Notes under the pieces: model-generated
The model's input: the letters and a program-made list of their open reading frames with translations, nothing else
What the model was told of the DNA's origin: nothing
The model's database searches: none
Translations under genes and position numbers: made by a program
Source: Bin80 sp964503085
Lineage (GTDB): Bacteria; Bacteroidota; Rhodothermia; Rhodothermales; Bin80
Reading direction: 5' to 3'
Length of the DNA: 64,000 nt
NCBI GenBank assembly: GCA_964503085.1
Contig: CAZCYQ010000014.1
Coordinates: forward strand, 1-64,000
In this document: in pieces, positions 1 to 8,021 of the stretch
Layout: each line of letters opens with the position of its first letter
How positions within the stretch are numbered: the first letter of the stretch is position 1

Positions 1-65
1 GGCTAAAGGCCCCACACTGTCACTTTAGGTTGCCTGTTGGAAATTCAGGCTAGCACTGATGTTAA

Positions 66-275
66 GATGCATTTAGTGACTATCGCGCTGCCAAGAGTGT
101 TAATGCATGTTTTTTTCCTATCCTTCCAGGTGAGGAAGAGGCGTCCTGGGAGCGTTTTTTGAATGCAGCGCTTGATCTGTTTCTTCTTGGTCAGTATCGG
201 GGGGCGTACGAGAATGATCTCATAAGTGAGCTCAGTGCGAGACTCCCTAGACATCCGCCATGGGAGTCGCAGTAG
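66..275 (+). other. Coding-like remnant at left edge
   Basis: After a TAA at 63-65 this frame stays open for 69 codons to a TAG and has protein-like composition, with an amphipathic stretch rich in Leu, Ala, Glu and Arg near its end. It has no ATG or GTG. It could be the tail of a gene whose upstream part is frameshifted or lies outside the window. It converges with the zinc dehydrogenase, which ends at 285. I recognise no family, and the signal is weak. Confidence 0.2.
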
Positions 276-284
276 CCAGCATGA

Positions 285-1283
285 TCAAGTGTGCAGGAGT
301 ACCTTAATCCATTCCGGCTCCACCTGTCTGTGTAATCTGTCAAAAGCTTCGGGTCCGTCCCCAAGCGGCAGAACAGCGCTTACGAGCGGGGAAGGATCCA
401 GTTGTTTTCGGGATACAAGGTCAATAATTTCATCGTATTCCCCCGCATTTGCATAAGTCCCGATCAAAGTCAGCTCCTTCGCGACGACACGTTGAATATC
501 AACCGGTGGGTGCTGGGAAGTATTTCCAACAAGCACAATGTTTCCACCTAGTTTAGTGTGATGGATGGCCTGGGCAACGGTTGAGGTAGCCCCTACGGCC
601 TCAAAAGTGAGATCCGCATCAATAGTCAGTGTACTTTTCTCGGGATCAAGCACGTGATCAGCACCAATCTGACGTGCCATATTTTTTCGATTCTCATTGG
701 GCTCAATGACTATGATTTCGCTCGGCTCCTGCAATCGCACGGAGAGTAGGATACTCAGGCCAATCATTCCTGCGCCAATAATAAGAACTCGAGCGCTTTG
801 GGCATTGCCGCCTCTGTGTACAGCATGCAAGCCAACCGCTAGCGGTTCAAACATCGCTGCAATATTGAGCGGTAGCCCCTCGGGTACGCGCCTGAGCACA
901 TGGGCGGGCACGCAAACGAAATCTGCCATTGCACCGTCACGTCGAAAACGAGGCGTGCTCACCCCGAATACCGTTCGTTCGGGGCAGCGGTTCACCCTGC
1001 CGGAGGCACATTCGGGGCATGTGGTGCATCCAATAGTAGAGTCAAAGCAAACCTCTTCACCTGCCTCAAATTCGTTTGAGGATTTTGCGACTCGCCCAGC
1101 CGCCTCATGCCCCATAATGAGTGGTGGAAGGCGACGCCCGGTTGTTCCGGTATATCCGTGAACATCAGATCCACAAATACCGACCGTGTCTACTCGCACA
1201 AGCACTTCGTTAGGAAGCGGCTGCGGATCAGGTACCTGTTGCAGGTCAATCTGAAACGCTCCCGTATATACAAGCGCACGCAT
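285..1283 (-). CDS. Zinc-dependent medium-chain alcohol/polyol dehydrogenase
   Basis: A 332-residue protein of the zinc-containing MDR family (sorbitol, L-threonine or L-idonate dehydrogenase type), expected to oxidise a secondary hydroxyl of a polyol or sugar acid with NAD(P)+ in the cytoplasm. Catalytic zinc ligands are seen as Cys37 in an ICGSD motif, His59-Glu60 in MGHEAAG, and Glu146. Four structural-zinc cysteines lie at 86, 89, 92 and 100, and the Rossmann motif GAGMIG at 170-175. Length is normal for the family. It is the last gene of the minus-strand operon, 3 bp after the dehydratase stop. Context with a GntP permease and a gluconate-5-dehydrogenase-like SDR recalls IdnD of the E. 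coli L-idonate pathway. Family assignment is firm; substrate is inferred. Confidence 0.88.
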   Translation of the reverse strand: MRALVYTGAFQIDLQQVPDPQPLPNEVLVRVDTVGICGSDVHGYTGTTGRRLPPLIMGHEAAGRVAKSSNEFEAGEEVCFDSTIGCTTCPECASGRVNRCPERTVFGVSTPRFRRDGAMADFVCVPAHVLRRVPEGLPLNIAAMFEPLAVGLHAVHRGGNAQSARVLIIGAGMIGLSILLSVRLQEPSEIIVIEPNENRKNMARQIGADHVLDPEKSTLTIDADLTFEAVGATSTVAQAIHHTKLGGNIVLVGNTSQHPPVDIQRVVAKELTLIGTYANAGEYDEIIDLVSRKQLDPSPLVSAVLPLGDGPEAFDRLHRQVEPEWIKVLLHT

Positions 1284-1286
1284 AGA

Positions 1287-2966
1287 TCAGGTTGTGGAGG
1301 CCGCGTCAGTAATACATCCGTCACTGGCCGAGGATACGGTTCGCGCATACCGTAAGAGTACACCGGCATCTGCCTTAAGCGGTGGGGCCGACCAGATTTC
1401 CCGTCTTGCATTCAATACGGACTCACTAACTCCAAGTGTCAGAACGCGATTGACCGTGTCAATGGTGATAGGATCCCCATCTTCCACCAGCGCGATCGCA
1501 CCGCCAACCTGTGCCTCGGGTGTAATGTGACCGACCACGAACCCGTGTGTAGCGCCGGAGAAGCGACCATCGGTGATAAGTGCGACTTTGTCTCCTAAGC
1601 CGGCGCCCACGATTGCGCTGGTTGGGCGGAGCATTTCTGGCATACCGGGTCCTCCCTTGGGGCCGCAGTAACGTAGGACGAGCACATCTCCGGTTTTAAT
1701 TTTTCCTCCGAGAATAGCTTCCATAGCCTCCTCCTCCGTGTCAAATACACGCGCATATCCGTCAAACCGCTCGCCTTCCTTGCCCGTAATTTTAGCGACA
1801 GCCCCGTCTGTTGCTAAGTTTCCGTAAAGAATCTGCAGATGCCCGGTTGTTTTGACGGGTTGATCAAGTGGTTTGATCACTTCCTGCCCTGCTGTCAGAT
1901 CGGGCACTTCTGCCAAATTTTCTTGCACTGTCCGTCCAGTGATGGTCATGCAGCTGCCGTGCAGCAGATCATTTTCGAGGAGCATCTTCATCACAGCGGG
2001 GACTCCGCCCACGTTATAGAGATCTTCCATTACAAAACGTCCGCTGGGCTTGAGATCACCCAGTAGGGGAGTTTGGTTGCTCATGGTCTGAAAGTCATTC
2101 AGAGTCAGCGGCACTTGGGCAGCCCTGGCCATGGCAATAAGGTGGAGGGCAGCGTTGGTTGATCCCCCCAGCACAATGACCACGCGCAATGCATTTTCGA
2201 ATGCTTCACGGGTGAGAATATCTTTTGGCTTGAGGTTCTTTTCCAGGAGCTGATAAATCACCTCACCTATTAGGCCTGTTTCTGCCTGTTTTTCGTCGCT
2301 GACTGCGGGGTATGACGAGTCAAAAGGCACGGTCATCCCCAGAGCTTCAATGGCGGAAGCCATCGTGTTCGCCGTATACATGCCTCCGCAGGCACCGGCA
2401 CCTGGACAGGCGTGACGGGCAATTTCCCGAAAATCCTTATCGGTTATGGCTCCGGTGGCCCGCTGGCCAGCCGCTTCAAATGCAGATATAATATCTATCG
2501 GTTTACCATTCCAGCATCCAGGCTTGATTGTGCCGCCGTACACCATCAGCCCGGGGCGGTTGAGTCTCGCCAATGCCATGATGGATCCGGGCATATTTTT
2601 GTCACAACCTGCAACGGCTATCACGGCATCATACCATTGAGCTGACGCGACCGTCTCAATGGACTCAGCAATGAGGTCGCGAGAAGGAAGCGAGAACCGC
2701 ATCCCCGAAGAGCCCATGGAGATCCCGTCGCTTACCCCAATCGTGTGGTAGATCAGACCTACCAAGTCCTGTGTCTGGACGCTACCTTTGATGCTCTTCG
2801 CCAAGTCATTGAGGTGCATGTTACAGGGGTTTCCTTCCCAGCCCATGCTCACAATACCAACTTGTGGCTTATCAAGATCTTTTTCTGTCAGGCCGACGGC
2901 GTGCAGCATGGCGCGCGCACCGCTTTGCAGGGGATTCTGTGTCACCTGTTTACTGTATCGGTTCAT
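1287..2966 (-). CDS. ilvD: Dihydroxy-acid dehydratase family protein (IlvD/Edd)
   Basis: An iron-sulfur dehydratase that removes water from a 2,3-dihydroxy acid to give a 2-keto acid; the classical member makes branched-chain keto acids, relatives dehydrate sugar acids. I start at the ATG at 2966 (559 aa), beginning MNRYSKQVTQ, 5 bp after the GntP stop; a longer reading of the frame would run into GntP. Cluster cysteines are likely Cys48 (NPCN), Cys121 (GCDKNMPG) and Cys193 (GACGGMYTAN). The C-terminal DGRFSGATHGFVVGH block is the dihydroxy-acid dehydratase form. No other ilv gene is nearby, and the gene is embedded in a sugar-acid operon, so it may be a dehydratase recruited to aldonate breakdown. 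Family certain, substrate open. Confidence 0.87.
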   Translation of the reverse strand: MNRYSKQVTQNPLQSGARAMLHAVGLTEKDLDKPQVGIVSMGWEGNPCNMHLNDLAKSIKGSVQTQDLVGLIYHTIGVSDGISMGSSGMRFSLPSRDLIAESIETVASAQWYDAVIAVAGCDKNMPGSIMALARLNRPGLMVYGGTIKPGCWNGKPIDIISAFEAAGQRATGAITDKDFREIARHACPGAGACGGMYTANTMASAIEALGMTVPFDSSYPAVSDEKQAETGLIGEVIYQLLEKNLKPKDILTREAFENALRVVIVLGGSTNAALHLIAMARAAQVPLTLNDFQTMSNQTPLLGDLKPSGRFVMEDLYNVGGVPAVMKMLLENDLLHGSCMTITGRTVQENLAEVPDLTAGQEVIKPLDQPVKTTGHLQILYGNLATDGAVAKITGKEGERFDGYARVFDTEEEAMEAILGGKIKTGDVLVLRYCGPKGGPGMPEMLRPTSAIVGAGLGDKVALITDGRFSGATHGFVVGHITPEAQVGGAIALVEDGDPITIDTVNRVLTLGVSESVLNARREIWSAPPLKADAGVLLRYARTVSSASDGCITDAASTT

Positions 2967-2971
2967 TTTTA

Positions 2972-4324
2972 TTATGTGAGAGGAAGAAGAAGTGATAGGA
3001 TCACGGACATCAAGCCTGCAGAAATCCCCAGAATGACTAGCAGCATTGACCAAGACTTGAGTGTCTCAACCTCGGTGAGGCCGCTCATTTTTGAGTATAT
3101 CCAAAATCCGCTGTCATTCATCCAAGATCCAACAAGTGAGCCTGCACCTATGGCCGTACCCAGATATACTACATTGAATCCGAGATCTTGGTCGGGTGTG
3201 ATCATTGCTGCCAGCATAGCTGAGGCCGTGATCATGGCGACAGTTGACGATCCCTGGGCAAACTTGAGTAGACTGGCAATACCGAAACCAAGTATGAGCA
3301 TTCCCAATCCCGATGTTCCCGAGGTTCCGGCAAACAGATCACTGATTGCGGGTCCAATTTGGGCCTCTTTGAGCATGGCACCGAACGTCCCGCCAGCGGC
3401 GGTAATGAGAATGATGAGTCCACCACTCATCAGTGACTGCTCAATCAGTTTGCCAAGATTCTCTCGCGACGGTCTCCGCATCTGGATATAAACTGAAGTG
3501 GACACTGCGGCTGCCAGTAGAAGTGCCATATTTGGGTCGCCTAGTACGATGATCCAGCGAGCGAGAATGGTATCGTTATCCAGGAGTGGGAGAAAGACCG
3601 TTTTGCCCGCAATCAGGAGAATCGGGAGGACAATAGGCAGTACAGAGAAGCCTAAGCCGGGAAGTGTGTCAAGCACAGTTGCATCGGCATCTACCCCCGG
3701 AACGTCTCGCATGGGGACGGTCATTCTTCTATTCAGCCAGCCAGCATACATCAATCCCAGGATTGCGGCTGGCAGTGCAACTGTAATCCCCACCAGAATC
3801 ATGATGCCCAAGTCCACACTCAGGTTTTCTGCGATAATCAGGGGCCCGGGTGTAGGAGGTACCAGCGCATGCGTGGCTGCTGCTCCGGCGGCGATTGCGA
3901 CTACATATTGGAGATAATTTCGCTTGGTCTGGGTAAACAGTGAGCGGGCGAGGGGGATCAGCAGGTAAAAGACCGTATCAAAGAAGACCGGAATTGACAG
4001 CATAAAGCCGCTGGCTGCCAGAGCAGGACTGCCCCGCTCCTGTCCCAGTAAACGAATAAAAGCCTGAACGACACGGTCGGCCGCACCGCTGTTCATCATG
4101 GTTACGCCAATCACTGCTGCCATGGCTATCACGATGCCAATGCTTCCTGCGGTTGTTCCAAAGGCGGTGGCCACGCGTGTGATCTTGGTTGACCATTCTC
4201 CGGGGGAAAGAATACTAATCACGATAGCCGCTGTAATAAGTGCGACAAACGCATTGATTCGCAGACCTACGATCAAGCCTACGACAATGATGATTCCAAG
4301 CAATAGAATCAGGATAGGAGTCAT
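2972..4324 (-). CDS. GntP-family gluconate/aldonate:H+ symporter
   Basis: A 450-residue, very hydrophobic inner-membrane permease of the GntP family, which imports gluconate, idonate and related sugar acids with protons. It begins with a hydrophobic segment (residues 4-27) and shows about a dozen hydrophobic stretches. The signature HALVPPTPGP lies near residue 150 and a Gly-rich GAGSLVGSWMNDSGFW stretch near the C-terminus, both typical of GntP. Gaps are 5 bp from the FAH gene before it and 5 bp to the dehydratase after it, so it is co-transcribed. It defines the operon as one for uptake and use of a sugar acid. Exact substrate cannot be read from sequence. Confidence 0.9.
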   Translation of the reverse strand: MTPILILLLGIIIVVGLIVGLRINAFVALITAAIVISILSPGEWSTKITRVATAFGTTAGSIGIVIAMAAVIGVTMMNSGAADRVVQAFIRLLGQERGSPALAASGFMLSIPVFFDTVFYLLIPLARSLFTQTKRNYLQYVVAIAAGAAATHALVPPTPGPLIIAENLSVDLGIMILVGITVALPAAILGLMYAGWLNRRMTVPMRDVPGVDADATVLDTLPGLGFSVLPIVLPILLIAGKTVFLPLLDNDTILARWIIVLGDPNMALLLAAAVSTSVYIQMRRPSRENLGKLIEQSLMSGGLIILITAAGGTFGAMLKEAQIGPAISDLFAGTSGTSGLGMLILGFGIASLLKFAQGSSTVAMITASAMLAAMITPDQDLGFNVVYLGTAIGAGSLVGSWMNDSGFWIYSKMSGLTEVETLKSWSMLLVILGISAGLMSVILSLLLPLT

Positions 4325-4329
4325 CGCGA

Positions 4330-5178
4330 TTATAGATTGAGTGAACGTGCAACCTGCCGGGCCCTGCCGAGCCCGTCAATACCGAGTTCGACAACATCCC
4401 CCGGCTGCAGGAATCGCTGAGGTTTCAATCCCAGGCCAACCCCGGCCGGTGTGCCCGTAGAAATCACATCGCCAGGCAAGAGTGTCATAAACTGACTCGT
4501 GTAACTGATTACCTCCCACACATTAAAAATAAAATCGGCTGTTGAACTCTTCTGCAGCATAGTTCCATTGACCGACAACCATAGTTTGAGGTTATTGGGG
4601 TCGGGGATTTCGTCGGCGGTTGCAAGGAAGGGCCCCAGTGGTGCAAATGTATCAAAGCTCTTTCCCTTGACCCACTGGCCACCACGCTCTAACTGGCTTA
4701 TACGCTCGCTATAGTCATTGTGCAGAACATAGCCTGCCACATAATCCGGGGCCTGTTCGACGGAAACGTAGCGGGCACGTTTGCCAATGACCACGGCCAA
4801 TTCGACTTCCCAATCGGTTTTGTCATCGGGAATGATCACATCATCAAAAGGACCGCAGATGGCTGAACTAGCTTTAAAGAACAGTACAGGTTCCGCGGGG
4901 GGATCCATTCCGCTTTCTTTGGCGTGCAGCGCATAATTAAGTCCCACGCAAACAATTTTTGAAGGGCGGGCAATAGGGGGACCCATACGCGAATCGGGGT
5001 CCAGTTCCCGTTGCGATGTACCTCCGTTAACCCATGCACGCAGCCGAGCAAGGCCGCCCTGATCGAAGAAATGTTCGTCGTAGTCATCCACAACCGGGGT
5101 AGCGTCAATACGCCGGCCGCTATCTAGGAGCAGTCCCGGTTTTTCTTGTCCTGCGGGTCCAATACGAATAAGTTTCAT
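4330..5178 (-). CDS. Fumarylacetoacetate hydrolase family protein
   Basis: A 282-residue FAH-superfamily enzyme, close in motifs to 2,4-diketo-3-deoxy-fuconate/rhamnonate hydrolases that split acylpyruvates to pyruvate plus a second acid. Metal-binding and catalytic blocks are visible: KIVCVGLNY near 74, DWEVELAVVIG (Glu124, Glu126), NDYSER with Asp155, KGKSFDTFAPLGP near 171, and STGTPAGVG near 240. I chose the ATG at 5178 (MKLIRIGPAG), which leaves 13 bp after the SDR stop; an in-frame start at 5220 would overlap that gene. Together with the SDR before it, it matches the last two steps of non-phosphorylated deoxy-sugar-acid breakdown. Family is firm, substrate inferred. Confidence 0.88.
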   Translation of the reverse strand: MKLIRIGPAGQEKPGLLLDSGRRIDATPVVDDYDEHFFDQGGLARLRAWVNGGTSQRELDPDSRMGPPIARPSKIVCVGLNYALHAKESGMDPPAEPVLFFKASSAICGPFDDVIIPDDKTDWEVELAVVIGKRARYVSVEQAPDYVAGYVLHNDYSERISQLERGGQWVKGKSFDTFAPLGPFLATADEIPDPNNLKLWLSVNGTMLQKSSTADFIFNVWEVISYTSQFMTLLPGDVISTGTPAGVGLGLKPQRFLQPGDVVELGIDGLGRARQVARSLNL

Positions 5179-5191
5179 AATTACGTAAATA

Positions 5192-5959
5192 TTAAGGTTG
5201 TAACGTGAAGGCGCCGCCATCCATAGGAAGTGAAACCCCTGTCAGAAACGCACTTTCATCGGAGGCAAGGTAGCAAATCAATGCGGCCACCTCCTCAGGT
5301 GTGGCCATACGCCCCATGGGTTGAGCTTTGGATAATCTGCTGAACATCTCTTCCTTCGCATCCGGGTAGTACTTCTCCAGGTATGCGTCTACAAACGGAG
5401 TGTGTACACGCGCGGGTGCGACACTATTGCAACGGATACCGTCTTTCAAGCTGTCCACTGCCATGCTGCGAGTCATAGCCGCTACGGCCCCTTTGCTGGT
5501 GGAGTATGCAAAACGATCAGGAATGCCAACAATGGATACAATTGAAGCAAGGTTAATAATGCTTCCTCCGCCTGATTTTTTCATATGGGGCAGGGCTGCA
5601 AGCATTCCGTAGTACACGCTCTTGACATTGATTGTATACATGCGGTCCATATCCTCCTCGGTCGCCTTATCAATGCTGCCAATGTGGCCCGCTCCCGCGT
5701 TGTTTACCAGAATATCCAGCCTGTTATGTGTTTGGGCGATTGTGTTTATGGTATCTGTTACAGCACTTGAATCCGTAACATCGCAGCTGTGCGCCTCACA
5801 GCGTGCACCCAGATCGTTTGCAACCCTGTGAGCGTTTGGCATATCAATATCAAGCAAGTGCACGGTTGCTCCCTGTTGAATGAATGCACGGCAGGTAGCT
5901 TCACCAATTCCCTTGGCACCACCGGTGACGATAGCTATTTTCGATTTGAGACTGAACAT
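5192..5959 (-). CDS. SDR oxidoreductase, 2-keto-3-deoxy-fuconate dehydrogenase-like
   Basis: A 255-residue classical short-chain dehydrogenase. It shows the cofactor motif TGGAKGIG at 12-19, NNAG near 86, catalytic Ser139, Tyr152 and Lys156 in a YSTSK motif, and the usual C-terminal GGAF end. Asp37 after the second beta strand (LLDID) suggests NAD+ preference. It is the first gene of the minus-strand operon, followed 13 bp later by the FAH hydrolase. SDR plus FAH is the pairing used for oxidation and hydrolytic cleavage of 2-keto-3-deoxy sugar acids, which is the best guess for its role. The SDR assignment is secure; the specific step is inference from context. Confidence 0.85.
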   Translation of the reverse strand: MFSLKSKIAIVTGGAKGIGEATCRAFIQQGATVHLLDIDMPNAHRVANDLGARCEAHSCDVTDSSAVTDTINTIAQTHNRLDILVNNAGAGHIGSIDKATEEDMDRMYTINVKSVYYGMLAALPHMKKSGGGSIINLASIVSIVGIPDRFAYSTSKGAVAAMTRSMAVDSLKDGIRCNSVAPARVHTPFVDAYLEKYYPDAKEEMFSRLSKAQPMGRMATPEEVAALICYLASDESAFLTGVSLPMDGGAFTLQP

Positions 5960-6038
5960 GATTATAACAGTTACTTATGTCTGCACAAAGGTAGACCTGT
6001 GACGTTTCAGTGATGCACTAAAATAACGGTTGTTTCTG
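5960..6038. promoter_or_regulatory. Divergent promoter region of sugar-acid cluster
   Basis: This 79-bp AT-rich gap separates the start of the minus-strand catabolic operon from the plus-strand SDR at 6039, so it must hold two opposed promoters. I see no clear symmetric operator or strong consensus boxes in it, and no regulator gene is adjacent. Confidence 0.35.
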
Positions 6039-6836
6039 ATGTCACAGCAACTTTTTGATCTTTCTGGACGGGTTGCGTTGGTTACCGGTGCCAGCCGGGG
6101 ACTGGGCCAGTACATGGCACGGGCCTTGGCGCGGGCTGGGGCAAACATAGCGATCACAAGTCGTGATCGAGATAGGCTTGTGGAAACCGAAGGAGATATT
6201 CTGGACATCGGAGGTCGAGTACTTCCGGTGGAACTGGATGTTCTGGATCTGTCCAGTATTCAGTCGGCTGTCCAAAATGTGGAAGCACGGTTTGGACGAC
6301 TGGATGTCTTGGTGAACAACGCTGGTTGTAACGTTCGCCGTCGTGCCTTGGAGGTCACTGCGGAGGATTGGGACAAGGTCGTCAATACGAATCTCCGCGG
6401 TGCTTTTTTTGTGGCACAGGCGGCGGCGCGTATTATGAAAGCGCAGCATTGGGGCCGGGTGATTAATATTGGTTCAGTGACTTGTGTTGCGGGTTATGCA
6501 GGGATGGGGCCCTATTGCGCAAGCCGGGGTGGTATTAAGCAGCTTACAATGTCGTTGGCCCATGACTGGGCGGAATACGGAATCACAGTCAATTGCCTGG
6601 CTCCGGGCTGGTTTAAGACAGAACAAAGCAGGATGCTTTACGAAGACGAGACTTGGCTCACTATGCTCAAGGAGCGGATACCAATGGCCCGACCAGGTCG
6701 GCCGGATGACCTGGATGGAATGGTAGTTTTTCTAGCGTCTGAATCCAGTCGCTATATCACGGGCCAAACTTACCTTGTTGACGGGGGAGTATCCATTGGG
6801 GCTATCCGTGCGATGCCACAAAGCGAACTGGAGTAG
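6039..6836 (+). CDS. Gluconate 5-dehydrogenase-like SDR with YxxxR active site
   Basis: A 265-residue SDR most like gluconate 5-dehydrogenases (IdnO type), which interconvert gluconate and 5-ketogluconate. TGASRGLG lies at 16-23, NNAG near 93, and Ser146 and Tyr159 stand at the catalytic positions. The catalytic lysine of YxxxK is replaced by arginine: the motif reads YCASR, with Arg163 encoded by cgg. The rest of the fold motifs are intact. A TTG at 6030 is also in frame, but the ATG at 6039 fits the family start. It is divergent from the sugar-acid operon and completes an IdnD/IdnO/IdnT-like set with the zinc dehydrogenase and GntP permease. Activity may be altered by the K-to-R change. Confidence 0.85.
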   Translation: MSQQLFDLSGRVALVTGASRGLGQYMARALARAGANIAITSRDRDRLVETEGDILDIGGRVLPVELDVLDLSSIQSAVQNVEARFGRLDVLVNNAGCNVRRRALEVTAEDWDKVVNTNLRGAFFVAQAAARIMKAQHWGRVINIGSVTCVAGYAGMGPYCASRGGIKQLTMSLAHDWAEYGITVNCLAPGWFKTEQSRMLYEDETWLTMLKERIPMARPGRPDDLDGMVVFLASESSRYITGQTYLVDGGVSIGAIRAMPQSELE

Positions 6837-7898
6837 TCCTCTGGGTAGGGGTATATTGGATTTGGCAGGATGTGGTTGAGCAGCCGGCTATTGATTAATT
6901 GTTCGGTTGCGTAGCTTCGAGTAGATCAACTACTCCCTCATCAGGAAGTTAGAACGGGGCATACACTGCCTTGTACAAACGGTTGCACTATCAGAAACTT
7001 CCAAGGTTTTTTGGAGCGCGTACTGGAATAGGCCGGTAAAACCGTCAAAGACGGATTTCACAAAGTTTAGTTCGGATGCGACATACAAGTCAAAATTGAT
7101 ACTTTCACTTTCCCATCAGACATATCGTCTAACCTTGATACCGCCTGGAAAGCAACAAGAAGTACACAGCTGAAACTTTTCCCTTAATCAGACCCGCTTG
7201 CGCCGTCGTCTTTAGACCTGTCGTGCGTCGCTTACCCAATATCAATTACTGAGAGCTAGCCGATGAGTTTGCCAAGTTCTTAGCTGATATGTGCAGAGAC
7301 GAGGACCTCGAGTTCAGGTTGCTTGATGGCATAATTGTTGAACTTGATCAAGTACCACTGGATAACGTAATCGTCGTCGCGAGTGAGAATACCACGGACG
7401 AGATTTACTGGATCTCGGTCGTATAGACAGCCGGTAAGGACTCAGCCTAAGATCTTACGCCAGGCCGGCTCACATCCATTAACTTAATCGCCCCAAGATC
7501 CGAGCAACTACCCAGTCCTTCACGAAGTCGCAAAGGGGAATCATTAGGGCGCAATCACTCACCTCTTGACCAAGGAATTGGAAGACGGTATATACTGGGT
7601 TTCGTTTGATGGTAAGTACTACTGCGATCAGCAGGGATCGGTCGACTTTTACCCTCTGCGGGGATTCTCCAGGCGATGGATACGCTTGACGCTTCTGTCC
7701 CAAGGCACGACAAAAAATGGACTATCTTCATTATCCAGAAGGGATAATTGAGGACAACGACATCTACATTTTACATCGACGGGACTAAATTCCAGACAAA
7801 ACTGGCTGAGGGGCCAACACACTGATAAAAACAGAAGATTCCCAATACGCAACCCTTAAGAATTTCTGAGTCAGTTTATAGAATTGGAGCGTGAGAAA
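6837..7898. other. 1.06-kb region with decayed coding fragments
   Basis: No intact gene is visible. Short protein-like plus-strand pieces occur: an open stretch near 7080-7190; one from after the TGA near 7250 to a TAG near 7426, reading roughly DEFAKFLADM to DEIYWISVV; and one near 7566-7660 containing EDGIYWVSFDGKYY. The shared IYWVS/IYWIS words suggest two decayed copies of related sequence. Stops and frame changes break all of them. I do not recognise the parent family. The region lies directly upstream of the SNIPE-like gene and looks like eroded accessory DNA. Confidence 0.4.
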
Positions 7899-8021
7899 AT
7901 GAAGGCACTGGAGGAGATTTGTGGTAATCTTGCTCCAATTCCGTTGGAAGCTGAACAGTTTACGGAACACCATCACGAGAGACCCACAACCCGAACGGCT
8001 GGGGAGCCACAAGAAAAATGA
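7899..8021 (+). CDS. Small ORF overlapping the SNIPE-like gene start
   Basis: A 40-codon frame starting MKALEEICGN and ending PQEK, whose TGA overlaps the ATG of the downstream nuclease as ATGA at 8018-8021. Upstream the frame runs back to a TAA just before 7860 without another ATG. The overlap would suit translational coupling, and the composition is protein-like (Glu-rich start, His/Pro/Arg-rich end). It could equally be the last piece of a decayed upstream gene. No family is recognised and no clear Shine-Dalgarno sequence is visible. Confidence 0.35.
   Translation: MKALEEICGNLAPIPLEAEQFTEHHHERPTTRTAGEPQEK

Noticed and set aside
1287..2966. Phosphogluconate dehydratase (Edd) identity
   Set aside because: Cysteine spacing and the GRFSGATHGFVVGH block fit the dihydroxy-acid dehydratase group better, and no eda aldolase is near.
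2745..3491. 248-codon open frame on the plus strand
   Set aside because: It lies antisense to the end of GntP and the start of the dehydratase, both well-supported families; composition is that of a mirror frame.
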